Positions 42,749-51,676 of a stretch of 64,000 nt of DNA are shown here, piece after piece. Positions within the stretch are counted from its first letter, which is position 1, and every line of letters begins with the position of its first letter. The notes beneath the pieces were generated by a model. That model had not been told where the DNA came from, made no database searches, and saw nothing but the letters and a program-made list of their open reading frames with translations. The stretch is from Nonomuraea africana (GTDB taxonomy: Bacteria > Actinomycetota > Actinomycetes > Streptosporangiales > Streptosporangiaceae), in assembly GCF_014873535.1 (NCBI RefSeq), contig NZ_JADBEF010000001.1, forward strand, positions 7,502,001 to 7,566,000, given 5' to 3'. Both the position numbers and the translations under genes were made by a program.

Positions 42749-43019
42749 CGCGTGTGATCATCCAGATGCGGTCGCCCGTATCTTAGCCCGGTATCCACCC
42801 AAGGCTCCGCACAGTAGAAGAACGCTTCGCTCTGACGCTCGACCGGGGCTTCGACGCAGATCGTCACGGGTCTCAGCCCCAATCCCAAGCTGCCGAATCG
42901 GGCAAATCCTCTACTTTGCCGAGGCCCTGAGGTCGAACCCATCAGGCAGGGCGATGCCCGAGCCGGGAATGCGCTTCGAATGTGCCACACAGATACCGTG
43001 CGGCGCGCCCGGCGCGATC

Positions 43020-43215
43020 ACGCGGGTGGCCGGCCGGCTCGGCGTTCGCCGAGAGGCACTGCGCGGGTTGGGTACGCCGGGCCGAGATCGACGAGGGCTG
43101 GCGGCCCGGCACCTTCACCGGCGAGGCCCAGGAGATCACTGAACTGGAGCGCGAGGTGCGCCGGACCACCGAGATCCGACGCGCTTCGCCGCGGCGATGG
43201 CCGCCTTCTGGCTGC
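43020..43215 (+). pseudogene. IS3-family transposase OrfA remnant
   Basis: WVRRAEIDEGWRPGTFTGEAQEITELEREVRR matches the conserved helix and leucine-zipper part of IS3-type OrfA; start, N-terminal HTH (partly in another frame) and end are broken. Confidence 0.75.
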
Positions 43216-43425
43216 CAGACCCAGACCCTACAAGTGCATCAAAGTCCCTCACACCGCCCAACGTGAATGCCGTAAGCGATCAGGAGAAGGGCCGTGTTGC
43301 GGAGGTCGGCGGGGTTGGCCTGCAAGGAGAGGCAGGCACGGTCTTTTCCGATCATTTGGTGTGGATAACCTCGCGATCTTGAAGGTCGTGCCTGTTCGTT
43401 CATCCGGCCGACGTGGTGTTTCGTC

Positions 43426-44157
43426 TCAGTCCTCGTCTGCAGCCGGCGACCTTTGTCCTCTGCGTGCTCCGGGTTCCGGCTGCATCCTGCGTGCTCGGTC
43501 GCTCGGTGTCGTCAGCTTGACGCCACCCTTACCGGCAGTGCGGCCGTTACCCGCGGGGCCCTTACCCGATGACCCGTGCCCATGACCGCCCCACAGTCGG
43601 TGACCCCGGAACTCCGGGTGCTTGGTCTCCCAGTAGTGCCAGCCTTCCACCCTGGCGGGCACGTTGGCGATTCCCGTGTCGATGAGGACCTGGCGGCAGG
43701 TGCCGAGCACCGACCATTGCGACCAGCCGATGCGGTACCCGAAGACTCGGTACCACATGTTGCCGAACATTCCCTTGCTGACCTCGCGCGTGTACTCGTG
43801 TCCGGTGAAGACCATGTGCCGCTCTTCGAGGTGGGGTAGTCCCATCCTTCGCAGGCTGCGGACCAGGTCCCCAGTGGTGACCTCCCTCGTCCTTTCGCTC
43901 TCGGTCTCGATGAATGCGGTCACTTCGTGCTCCCGCGTGACCGACACCGTCATCTCGCCGCCGGGGCCGTCGGTGAAGCGGGTGCGAGGCACGAAGAAGT
44001 TCCTCGGCGAGAGCTGATGGATCTTGAAGAAGATGTTCGGCTTGCACTTCCTGTGGCCGTCGTCGTCGGCACTGGCGGCGTTCGCCGCCGGGGCCAGGGG
44101 GGTGAGCAGTGCCATCGAAAGGGAGCCGGCCATGGCGAACATCGTCGTTCTCTTCAT
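43426..44157 (-). CDS. Secreted protein of unknown function
   Basis: 243 residues from ATG 44157 with AAGGAG ten bases upstream; longer frame to 44322 is not used. Signal peptide MKRTTMFAMAGSLSMALLTPLAPAANA, then KCKPNIFFKIHQLSPRNFFVP, a beta-rich region with EMTVSVTREHEVTAFIETESE, a second Cys (GTCRQVLIDTG) and a basic, Gly/His-rich tail (LWGGHGHGSSGKGP). The REHEVTAFIE region resembles toxin- or lectin-like secreted beta proteins only loosely. Probably one disulfide. Flanked on both sides by IS3 scraps. Confidence 0.65.
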   Translation of the reverse strand: MKRTTMFAMAGSLSMALLTPLAPAANAASADDDGHRKCKPNIFFKIHQLSPRNFFVPRTRFTDGPGGEMTVSVTREHEVTAFIETESERTREVTTGDLVRSLRRMGLPHLEERHMVFTGHEYTREVSKGMFGNMWYRVFGYRIGWSQWSVLGTCRQVLIDTGIANVPARVEGWHYWETKHPEFRGHRLWGGHGHGSSGKGPAGNGRTAGKGGVKLTTPSDRARRMQPEPGARRGQRSPAADED

Positions 44158-44582
44158 CGAGTAACGCTCCTTCGGCCGGAGTGGAGTGGTTGTGGACTTT
44201 GTTCGAGGAATGGGCGTGAACATGTACCGTTCCTTTCGGAATGCGACCCATGGTCGCGACTGGCCCGCAGGCCGAATCTGGCCTGTGCCTGCCCACGGAG
44301 CGAGCCGATGGGACCGGTCCAATGCTTACAGCTGCCGCGAGCCACTCCACAACGCCACGCCGGAGTCGAATTACCCGTACTGGGAAAGAGCCGGTGAAAA
44401 AGTGTCAACATCAGGTCATCTATTTGATAAATGCACATGTATGGCGTGCCGGTTTCGGAGGACGGTCGGGGTGCGGAGCACTTACGGTTATCCGTCGACA
44501 TGTCGACCCCAGTTGAGGTCGGGGATGTCCGAGTGGTCACCCGCCGACGGCTCGACCCGTACCTTGCCCGGTACCCGGTGGC
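44158..44582. other. Upstream region of the secreted-protein gene
   Basis: No gene seen; locally AT-richer around 44390-44450 (e.g. TTTGATAAATGCAC), a probable promoter zone for the minus-strand gene. Confidence 0.4.
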
Positions 44583-44740
44583 TCACTGGTTGGGCGCGGG
44601 CCCGGTGAAGTCGCGTTCGAGCAGGTCGGAGACCTTCGAGCGCATCGTGGCGCGGGCCTTCTCGCGCAGCTGCAGCCCGACGATGCCGGACCGGCGCATC
44701 CGCCGGGCGACTCGCCTGTGGTTGCCCCGCTGACCGGTCG
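44583..44740 (-). pseudogene. IS3-family transposase OrfB remnant
   Basis: HRRVARRMRRSGIVGLQLRE and LLERDFTGPAPNQ correspond to the region before the catalytic core of IS3 OrfB (typically ...RLMRHAGIVG...RDFTAEAPN). It is cut just before the DDE domain. OrfA and OrfB scraps lie on opposite strands, so they stem from separate events or a later inversion. Confidence 0.75.
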
Positions 44741-45081
44741 CGCGCAGTTCGACTGGGTTCCTGCGAGAAAAATCAGTTCTCCGTCGGCATCGGTTTCCAT
44801 ACACTCTCCACGAACAGCGCGTCGCCGCAACACCGCAGCGCGCGCTCTGACGAGGGAGGGAGTCGGCCGTGCGCTACCGCACCGCTGTGATTATCCCCCC
44901 GTCACGTCACGAGGTGATCCTGGTGTCTTCGTCGGCCCGGTATCAGCTGCGCGGCTGACACCGGACGTCCTCTGACGAACGCCCATTTGCCGGGTAAAGG
45001 CGTATCTCGCCGCAATTATCCGTGGCCGTTTCGTCAGGGAATCGCGCTGCCCTGTTCGGACCTCTTGAAGGGCCATAGGCC
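44741..45081. other. Leader region of the EF-G paralogue
   Basis: No gene. One hairpin, GGTATCAGC / GCTGACACC, at 44939-44962. No ribosome site stands directly before the GTG. Confidence 0.35.
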
Positions 45082-47115
45082 GTGCGCACGAACCTGCACA
45101 ATCATCGCAATTTCGGTATTCTCGCCCACGTCGATGCGGGCAAGACCACCATCACCGAACGGATCCTGTACATCACCGGCGCCACCCACAAGCGGGGCGA
45201 GGTCCATAACGGGACGACCGTCACCGACTTCGATTCACAGGAGCGCGATCGTGGGATCACCATCTTCGCCGCAGCGGTGAGCTGTGCCTGGGACGGTCAC
45301 CGGATCAACCTGATCGACACCCCAGGTCACGTCGACTTCTCGGACGAGGTGGAGCGCTCGCTACGGGTGCTCGACGGCGCCGTCGCGGTCTTCGACGGGG
45401 TCGCGGGAGTCGAGCCGCAGAGCGAGTCGGTGTGGCGGCGGGCCGATCGGTACGGCGTGCCGCGGATCGCCTTCGTCAACAAGCTCGACCGCGTCGGCGC
45501 CGACCTCGACGCCGCCGTCGAGTCGATCCGCGAACGGTTGCACGGGACCCCGCTGGTGGTCCAGCTGCCGATCGGGAGGGAGAACGCGTTCGTCGGCGTG
45601 GTGGATCTGCTGCGCATGCGGTCGCTGGTCTGGGCCGATGGCCGCGACACGGTCGAGGAGCGGCCGGTGCCCGATGAGCTGCGCGAAGAGGCGCGGCGGC
45701 GGCGTCGAGCGCTGGAGGAGGCGGTGGCCGAACGGCACCCGCTCGCGTTGGAGGAGTTCTGTGCGGAATCGACGATCTCCGCGCGGACTCTGTCCACCGC
45801 ACTCCGCGATCTGACCCGCACCGGTGATGGAGTGGTCGTGCTGTGCGGCTCGGCCTATCGCAACCGCGGGATCGAGCCGCTGCTGGACGCTGTCGTGTCC
45901 TACCTGCCCTCGCCGCTGGACGTACCGGCAGTGCGCGGTACCCAGGACGGCGAGGCGCAGGAGCGCGCCGCCGACCCGGCGGCGCCGCTGGCCGCGCTGG
46001 TGTTCAAGGTGAGCGCGACCGCCACCGGACGGCTGGCCTACCTGCGGGTGTACTCGGGAACCATGCACAAGGGAGACACGGTGCTGGACGCAGGCGCCGG
46101 GCGCACCGAGCGGATCGGCCGGATCCTGCGCGTGCAGGCCGACCGGCACACCGAGGTGGACCGGGCGGTGGCCGGGGACATCGTCGCGGTGATCGGGCTG
46201 AAGGCGGCCGGTACCGGTGCGACCCTGTGCGCACCTGCGGCACCGCTGGTCCTCGAACCGCCGACGGTGACCGACCCGGTGGTCTCCGTGGCGATCGAGG
46301 CCCGCAGGAGCTCCGGAACCGACCGGCTGGCGGCGGCGCTGGCGAGGCTGGTGGAGGAGGACCCTTCGCTGGCCGTACGAACCGACCCTGAGACCGGTCA
46401 GACGGTGCTGTCGGGGATGGGCGAGCTGCACCTGGAGGTGGTGGTGGAGAAGATCCGCCGCGTCCACGGGCTGGATGTCAGCGTCGGGCGACCGCAGGTC
46501 GCCCTGCGGGAGACGGTGGTCAGCGGGGTGTCCGGGCTGCTGTACCGGCATGTCAAGCAGGACGGCGGAGCCGGCCAGTTCGCCCATGTCGTCCTCGACG
46601 TGGACCCGTCGGAGGCGGACTTCGCGTTCCGCTCGACCGTCGTCGGCGGCCGGGTCCCGCGGGAGTACGTCCGGGCGGTGGAGGCCGGTTGTCGTGACGC
46701 CCTGGCCGAGGGCCCCCTCGGCGGTCACCCGGTGACCGGCCTGCGGGTCACGCTGACCGACGGGGCCACCCACTCCAAGGACTCCTCTGAGCCGGCATTC
46801 CGTACGGCCGGCCGGCTCGCGCTGAGGGAAGCTCTGCGCGCGTGCGACATGGCGCTGCTGGAGCCGGTGGTCGAGGTGACGGTCACCGTACCCGACGACG
46901 CGGCCGGTGGGGTGCTCGGCGATCTGGCGGCACGGCGCGGCCGGATCTCGGACACGACCGCCAGGGCGGGCACGGTGGTGATCACGGCGGTCGTGCCGCT
47001 GGCCGAGGTGTTCGGCTACGCGACCCGGTTGCGCAGCCGGACTCAGGGCCGGGGCACCTTCACCACCCGCCCCGCCGGCTACGCCCCGGCGCCGACCGCG
47101 ACGCCATCCCGGTAG
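45082..47115 (+). CDS. Elongation factor G-like translational GTPase (EF-G paralogue)
   Basis: 677 residues from GTG 45082. Translational GTPase: G1 AHVDAGKTT, switch I ...DSQERDRGITIFAAA, G3 DTPGH, G4 NKLD. Domains II (VFKVSATATGRLAYLRVYSG), III (SGMGELHLEVVVEKIRR), IV (REYVRAVEAGCRDAL, GHPVTGLRVTLTDG) and V (VVEVTVTVPDDAAGGVLGDLAARRGRI) are all present. Actinomycetes often carry a second EF-G besides FusA, or a ribosomal-protection type protein giving drug tolerance; the tip of domain IV would be needed to decide. Ends with a strong hairpin. Confidence 0.88.
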   Translation: MRTNLHNHRNFGILAHVDAGKTTITERILYITGATHKRGEVHNGTTVTDFDSQERDRGITIFAAAVSCAWDGHRINLIDTPGHVDFSDEVERSLRVLDGAVAVFDGVAGVEPQSESVWRRADRYGVPRIAFVNKLDRVGADLDAAVESIRERLHGTPLVVQLPIGRENAFVGVVDLLRMRSLVWADGRDTVEERPVPDELREEARRRRRALEEAVAERHPLALEEFCAESTISARTLSTALRDLTRTGDGVVVLCGSAYRNRGIEPLLDAVVSYLPSPLDVPAVRGTQDGEAQERAADPAAPLAALVFKVSATATGRLAYLRVYSGTMHKGDTVLDAGAGRTERIGRILRVQADRHTEVDRAVAGDIVAVIGLKAAGTGATLCAPAAPLVLEPPTVTDPVVSVAIEARRSSGTDRLAAALARLVEEDPSLAVRTDPETGQTVLSGMGELHLEVVVEKIRRVHGLDVSVGRPQVALRETVVSGVSGLLYRHVKQDGGAGQFAHVVLDVDPSEADFAFRSTVVGGRVPREYVRAVEAGCRDALAEGPLGGHPVTGLRVTLTDGATHSKDSSEPAFRTAGRLALREALRACDMALLEPVVEVTVTVPDDAAGGVLGDLAARRGRISDTTARAGTVVITAVVPLAEVFGYATRLRSRTQGRGTFTTRPAGYAPAPTATPSR

Positions 47116-47124
47116 CACGCAACG

Positions 47125-47153
47125 ACGGCCCTGCCGCTCCTGGGCAGGGCCGT
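47125..47153 (+). terminator. Terminator after the EF-G-like gene
   Basis: Perfect 11-bp stem ACGGCCCTGCC / GGCAGGGCCGT, 7-nt loop, 9 bp after the stop; no U-run, usual for actinomycetes. Confidence 0.75.
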
Positions 47154-47259
47154 CCACCGCAGCAATGATCGGCTCGCCGTCGTCGACGGGCTGCTCGGCC
47201 TTCCATTTCCGGCGGAGGACACGCGGGAGGGGTACCACTCCAGCGGGTCGGGCCACCAC

Positions 47260-47664
47260 GTGTACGTCCTGCAGGCCGGTCAGGATTTTTGGGACGATCG
47301 CCGTGAAGAGGTCGTCGAGGCGGCCGAGGAGGAGATCGACGCCGCCCTCCAGGCGTTGGTGGCCGCTTTGACGGCGCGCTGGGGTGAGCCGGAGCCTTAT
47401 GCGGATGGCGAGGGACCGGCTTCGGAGCCGATGAACGAGCTCTGCCGGCTCAGCGGCGAGATGCTCGCCTGGCGGCGGTGGGTAGCCGGTCGGTGGGTCG
47501 GGCTCGCCGTCGGACAGGCCGATCGGGAGTTCCCGATCGTGTTGCTCGCCGCCGTTGGGCGGGGCGCCGATTCCTTGAATTTCACCGGCGGGACCGTTCG
47601 GCTGGGACGGCGTGCTCCGTGCCAAGGCAGGGCTGAAGCGTTCTCATGTGGCGAGACCGAGTAG
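47260..47664 (+). pseudogene. Hypothetical gene remnant interrupted by the insertion sequence
   Basis: From GTG 47260 the frame encodes an acidic helical protein (EEVVEAAEEEIDAALQALVAALTARWGEPEPY, LAWRRWVAGRWVGLAVGQADRE). Coding-like sequence continues upstream to about 47170 without a start (RLAVVDGLLGLPFPAEDT), so the 5' end is missing. The 3' end runs into the insertion sequence at 47627. Family unknown. Confidence 0.45.
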
Positions 47665-48983
47665 CTGAAGCCCGTCGCCTGGGTGGCTGCGGTAGTGGTC
47701 AGTGGCGGCGCTGATGTTGGTCCAGCCGATCAGGCGGGCCAGGCCGATGGCCAGGTTGCGCAGGCTCGCCAGGATGCGTGGAGCGGCGCCTTTTCGCACT
47801 CTGCAGGCGTCTTCGTGGTAGGTGACGTCGCGGATGTGGTGCAGGGCCTCGATGCTCCAGTGGCCGCGGATGAGGGTGGCGAGGTGGGCGTGGAGGATCC
47901 GGCCCGGCGGGAGACTGGTGACGGCGTAGATCGTGACGATGGTGGTCTTGCCGCTCTTGTGGTCGGTGCGGCGGCGCTTGACCTGGATGGCCTGCAGGGC
48001 GTGCGGGAAGGGCAGGCCCGGGCGGGCGGTGCAGATCTTCATGCGGCGGATCTCGCGGCGGCCATGCCCGGTCTCGTCGGTGCGGTCATTGAGGATGGCC
48101 TCGCGCCAGGGCAGGGCCTTGAGTCGGCGGTGCAGGGTGGGCTGGTTGCCCTTGACGACGAGCAGGTAGTGGCCGCCGGCGGCGACGATCTGGCGGGCAT
48201 GTTCGTGCTGGGTGTGCAGGGCGTCGGCGGTGATCACCACGCCGGACAGATTCAGGTCGGCCAGCAGCGGCGTGAACGCGGGGATCTCGTTGCTCTTGGC
48301 CTGGATCTGGGCTTGGGCCACGACGGTCTGGGTGTCGTGGCGGACGGCGGCCAGCAGGTGGGTTACGCCGTCACCGGTGCGGCTGCCGCGCAGCGTCTTG
48401 CCGTCCACGGCCAGGCCGAGTAGCGGTTGTCGGGTGCTGGGGGTGGGCGGTGCGGCGCAGGCGGCCAGCTTGGTCAGATAGGCGCAGGTCGCGGTGTCGA
48501 AGGCGTCGCCGTCCAGGCGGGCCAGCAGCCGTCCCAGGGTGCTGGCGGCCAGCCGCGTCGCGGCGGGCAGGCCGAGCTGGACGCGTAGTTCAGGGTCGCA
48601 TCCGGTGATGAATCTGGTGATCTTCGCCAGGGAGGTGGCGCCGCCGAGTACGGCGAGCAAGGCTAAGGCCAGCAGCGGTCCGAGTTGGTAGCGGCGCCCG
48701 CGACGGTTACGTGGGTCGGGTACGGCATCCAGGACATCGGCCAACGCGGGCAGGTCGGTCAGGTCCATCATCGGGTCGGTGGTGGTGACGTGCTCCAGGT
48801 GGCGGGAGAGCACGTCGATCGGGGAAGATGGCACGCGAACGCGGCCCCTGTTCTTGATCGACTGGCTAGACACCGACGATCATCAGGGGTCGCGTTTGTC
48901 ATCTCCGCACCGGGGCGCCCTCAACCACCTGCCCGTCTACAGGGCTACGACCGTCTCACCAGCCGAGAACGCTTCAGCCCTGC
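47627..48983 (-). mobile_element. Complete ISAs1-family insertion sequence with target duplication
   Basis: 1357 bp. Terminal inverted repeats are 19 bp, perfect: GCAGGGCTGAAGCGTTCTC at the left and its complement at the right end. The 8-bp GTGCCAAG stands directly outside both ends (47619-47626 and 48984-48991), a target duplication of the length made by the ISAs1 family. Single intact transposase gene inside. Perfect ends suggest recent transposition. Confidence 0.9.
47644..48834 (-). CDS. ISAs1-family transposase (DDE type)
   Basis: 396 residues from GTG 48834 (a start at 48873 is also open). DDE residues in ISAs1 context: LAVDGKTLRGSR (first Asp), VVITADALHTQ (second Asp) and VTYHEDACRVR (Glu). 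N-terminus has VPDPRNRRGRRYQLGPLLALALLAVLGG, typical of the family. The stop is 17 bp from the IS end. Intact, so probably active. Confidence 0.9.
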   Translation of the reverse strand: MPSSPIDVLSRHLEHVTTTDPMMDLTDLPALADVLDAVPDPRNRRGRRYQLGPLLALALLAVLGGATSLAKITRFITGCDPELRVQLGLPAATRLAASTLGRLLARLDGDAFDTATCAYLTKLAACAAPPTPSTRQPLLGLAVDGKTLRGSRTGDGVTHLLAAVRHDTQTVVAQAQIQAKSNEIPAFTPLLADLNLSGVVITADALHTQHEHARQIVAAGGHYLLVVKGNQPTLHRRLKALPWREAILNDRTDETGHGRREIRRMKICTARPGLPFPHALQAIQVKRRRTDHKSGKTTIVTIYAVTSLPPGRILHAHLATLIRGHWSIEALHHIRDVTYHEDACRVRKGAAPRILASLRNLAIGLARLIGWTNISAATDHYRSHPGDGLQLLGLAT

Positions 48984-48991
48984 GTGCCAAG

Positions 48992-49311
48992 GGAGGATCT
49001 GCCGACGGCACCGACGAGATGAGTGGTCTCGTGCGATGCGCCGGCGCTGGGAGTAAAGAGCCTGCGGGCGTCATGTCCGGAAGTAACTTTTTGCGAGAAC
49101 GTCAGCCACGAGACGCACCAGCGAAATTACACAGGTGACGGCATCCTCGCGAAAATTCCACGTCCAGACATATCAAGATGGCCCGCGCCCGCAGGCTTAT
49201 CCCCTTACGCCTTTGTCACATCAACGAGCCCCGGCCATGGCGGGCCGTCGATGCCGGATGATGTCTTTACGCGGGCCGGCGGAACCGGCCCGCGTAAAAA
49301 CCGATCAGTGC
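48992..49311. other. No gene recognised right of the IS
   Basis: Should hold the 3' continuation of the interrupted gene but no clear frame continues. AACTTTTTGCGAGAACGTC near 49085 may belong to a promoter. Nothing else. Confidence 0.4.
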
Positions 49312-49668
49312 TTAGCTGTTGACGACGGGATGTCCGTGACGGTGGTGGTGGTGGCGGTCGTCGTCGTCGTCGTTGTTGTTATTGTTGTTGTTGTTGTTAT
49401 TGTTGGTGTTGTTGATAACGATCCGGTGCTTGCCGTGGCGGCCGTGGTGACGGTGGCAGTGGCAGCGGTGGTGGAAACCGCGGAAGCAGCGGTGGTGGAA
49501 GCGGAAGCCGCAGCCGAAGCCGCCGTGGGCCTGGACGGACCCGACGGTGGTCGTCACCGTGCCGGCGGCCGCGGCGGTAGTGGTGGTCGCCGCGCCGAGG
49601 CCGACGAAGCCGGCGGTCAGCGCGGTGCCGAGTGCGAGCCCTGTGATGGCGCGCTTGAAACTGGTCAT
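49312..49668 (-). CDS. Secreted Cys/His-rich protein with Asn, Asp and His homopolymer runs
   Basis: 118 residues. Signal peptide: MTSFKRAITGLALGTALTAGFVGLGAATT, cleavage probably near residue 36 (AAAAGT). The mature part has a Cys/His-rich segment (FGCGFRFHHRCFRGFHHRCHCHRH), then HGRHGKHRIVINNT, 11 consecutive Asn, five Asp and RHHHHRHGHP. His, Cys and Asp clusters suggest binding of transition metals outside the cell (inference). The Asn codons are AAC/AAT mixed. Upstream lies an unusually AT-rich 300 bp. I recognise no family. A second secreted Asn-run protein lies 2.4 kb away. Confidence 0.75.
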   Translation of the reverse strand: MTSFKRAITGLALGTALTAGFVGLGAATTTTAAAAGTVTTTVGSVQAHGGFGCGFRFHHRCFRGFHHRCHCHRHHGRHGKHRIVINNTNNNNNNNNNNNDDDDDRHHHHRHGHPVVNS

Positions 49669-50245
49669 TGGGTCTCCCCCTGAAAGGAATGACTACCCGA
49701 GAATGGCGTTTCGGGATCGGTTTGTGAATCTCCGGAATAGTCGCGAACGATATTCCGTGCGTTGTCTAGATTGCCGGAGCGCAGGTCACACAAACAGTTG
49801 ATCTCTCCATTTTGCTATACATTAACGTAGCTATTGCTTGAATTACACCTCTATGGATCCATATAGTCCGATTTGCCCCTTTATATCGGGTCCGCAGGGT
49901 GGAAGTGAATGTGCGCCGCAAAGCGTCATTAAGGCGGATATAGTGTGTTAAATCGGATATATCGCCCTAGCTTGGCCGCCTGGATCAGCCCGTCCGGCCC
50001 ACCCCGGCGGCGTCCAGCGCTTGTCTGGATCACTGACGGCTCGCGATGGCAAGGGCTCACCTGACGGGAGTGCGGTGGCCGGCCGGCGGGGCGTGACTGG
50101 CTGGATCAGGGCTCGTTGGGGGTGGGCCGCACTCGAGCGAGCCGGCTGGGTGATCGGGGGCCGTGAAGCCGGCACCGATGAGTTTCCGGCTGCCCGGCGG
50201 TAAGAACATGCGACGAGCAGTTGGCCGGTAAGGAGGCAGGACATC
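49669..50245. other. AT-rich control region
   Basis: No gene. 49680-49970 is markedly AT-rich for this genome, with TTTTGCTATACATTAACG, GGATCCATATAG, and GGATATA twice (49936 and 49955). Probably the promoter zone of the minus-strand Asn-run gene and a target of xenogeneic silencing (inference). From 49971 GC is normal. Confidence 0.5.
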
Positions 50246-50539
50246 GTGAGGTTGATCGTTGCTGGAAAGGTGTACGTCGACCCGAAGGACAGGGACCGTT
50301 TCGTCGAGGCGCACCGCGACATCGTCGAGCAGGCGCGCAAGTACCCCGGTTGTCTCGACCTGTCGATCTCGCCCGACCCCACCGAAGCGGGCCGGGTGAA
50401 CATCTTCGAGTACTTCGAGTCCAAGGAGGCGCTGGACGCCTGGCGCGCGGTGGCGCCACCACCCTCGGCCTCCATCGACATCGAGGACGACCAGGTGTTC
50501 AAGCACGTGATAGCCAGCTCCGGCCCCCCGTTCGACTAG
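50246..50539 (+). CDS. Antibiotic biosynthesis monooxygenase (ABM) domain protein
   Basis: 97 residues from GTG 50246 preceded by AAGGAGG. ABM/quinol-monooxygenase fold: LIVAGKVYVDPKDRDRFVEAHRDIVEQARKYPGCLDL, RVNIFEYFESKEALDAWR. Dimeric alpha+beta barrel; acts on quinones or polyketide aromatics without cofactor. No biosynthetic neighbours. Confidence 0.87.
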   Translation: MRLIVAGKVYVDPKDRDRFVEAHRDIVEQARKYPGCLDLSISPDPTEAGRVNIFEYFESKEALDAWRAVAPPPSASIDIEDDQVFKHVIASSGPPFD

Positions 50540-50715
50540 GGGGAAGCCGCCCGGAGGCCGCCCGACCAGGGAAGCGGCCCACAGTCGATGCAGAACCGCC
50601 GATGCCCCGCGTCCCAGGAAGGCTTGCGGGGCTCGGACGGGTTGCCCACAATGACATCGACCCGCAGGAAGGGGGCCGTGATGCCTTCCGCCGAGGACTC
50701 CGATGGCGGTTCTCG

Positions 50716-51200
50716 ATGACCGAAGCGCGGCCACCCGACGGTCGGCCCCCGTTCATCGTGCAGAACGTGACCGCGAACGCGGGCTTCGCCTACGGCGTCA
50801 TCTATGGCGATCTGCACATCTTCGGTGACGGCTCGCCGGTGTACGTCCTGGAGAACTGACGTCCGCCGAGGCCACCCGGGGCACCGTCCCGGCTGCGTAG
50901 CCAGCCGAGCAGGATGCTGAACGCTCGCTACGGCCTCGTCGCGGCCGGGCGGCCGAGCTCGAGCGGTTGAACCAGTGGCTGCACGACGATCCCCGGCTGA
51001 CCGCGAAATGGCTCTACGGACCTGGAGGCCAGGGCAAGACCCGCCTGGCCCACCACTTCGCCGAGCGGGCAGGGTTCGCTGGCGCAGGGGGTGGTGCTCG
51101 GCGACATCGTCAATCATCGGCCGCCGGAAGCTCCTCCGGATCCGGGCGGCCCCACCGCCCCGGACAGCGCCTGATCTCTCAGCGAGACGACCGCCCCGCC
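50716..51200 (+). pseudogene. Decayed P-loop NTPase of the XRE/NB-ARC type
   Basis: FIVQNVTANAGFAYGVIYGD and FGDGSPVYVLEN, then a TGA, then MLNARYGLVAAG, a frame change, LNQWLHDDPRLTAKWLYGPG with Walker A GPGGQGKTRLA, and loss of the frame after about 51080. The order and motifs are those of large actinomycete NTPases with TPR or effector domains (STAND-like). At least one stop and two frame changes; dead. Confidence 0.75.
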
Positions 51201-51265
51201 ATACGCATTGACGGCCTGGGAACAGGCGTCGATTCTCGATGAGTGATGGTCCCCTGTAGCTGCTA

Positions 51266-51676
51266 TTGCTGATCTTCGCGTTGGCGGTTGTGCTCTTTTC
51301 CGCCATCTACCCGGCATTCGGGGACCGGTTCCCCGCGTTCGTACCGGCGGCTGTGGGCATCTCGGCAGTCCTCGCCGCCGTGATCGGCGCCATCAGGTAC
51401 ACGCAGCAGGGCTACGCCGTCCTCGGCCTGGGCGGCACCTTGGCCTGAGTCCTCGCCGCAGTCCACATCGCGGTCACGCTGGCGGTCTTCGTCGTCGGCA
51501 CATCCATCGTCCGCAGATCGGCGAACACCGAGCTACCCGCGTTCCTCTCTGAACGCGACCTGCGCCTCCTGGCCGGCCGACCGAAGGCATGGAACCGAGG
51601 GCGCGTCCTCACCCTGCTGTCCGTGCTGCTCGTCGATGGAATCGGCCTCGCGGAAGCGCACGCCTGGCCCCTTTGA
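51266..51676 (+). pseudogene. Decayed membrane protein with in-frame stop
   Basis: LLIFALAVVLFSAIYPAFGD and FVPAAVGISAVLAAVIGAI are membrane segments. A TGA at 51446 interrupts a frame that goes on as VLAAVHIAVTLAVFVVGTSIV and ...LLAGRPKAWNRGRVLTLLS. No start remains. It may be the end of the NTPase gene or a separate gene. Confidence 0.5.

Noticed and set aside
44939..44962. Riboswitch or attenuator upstream of the EF-G-like gene
   Set aside because: Only one weak hairpin; no convincing leader peptide or known riboswitch core.
45361..47625. 754-residue minus-strand frame opposite the EF-G-like gene
   Set aside because: His/Arg/Gly-rich shadow frame due to GC bias; the plus strand has all GTPase motifs.
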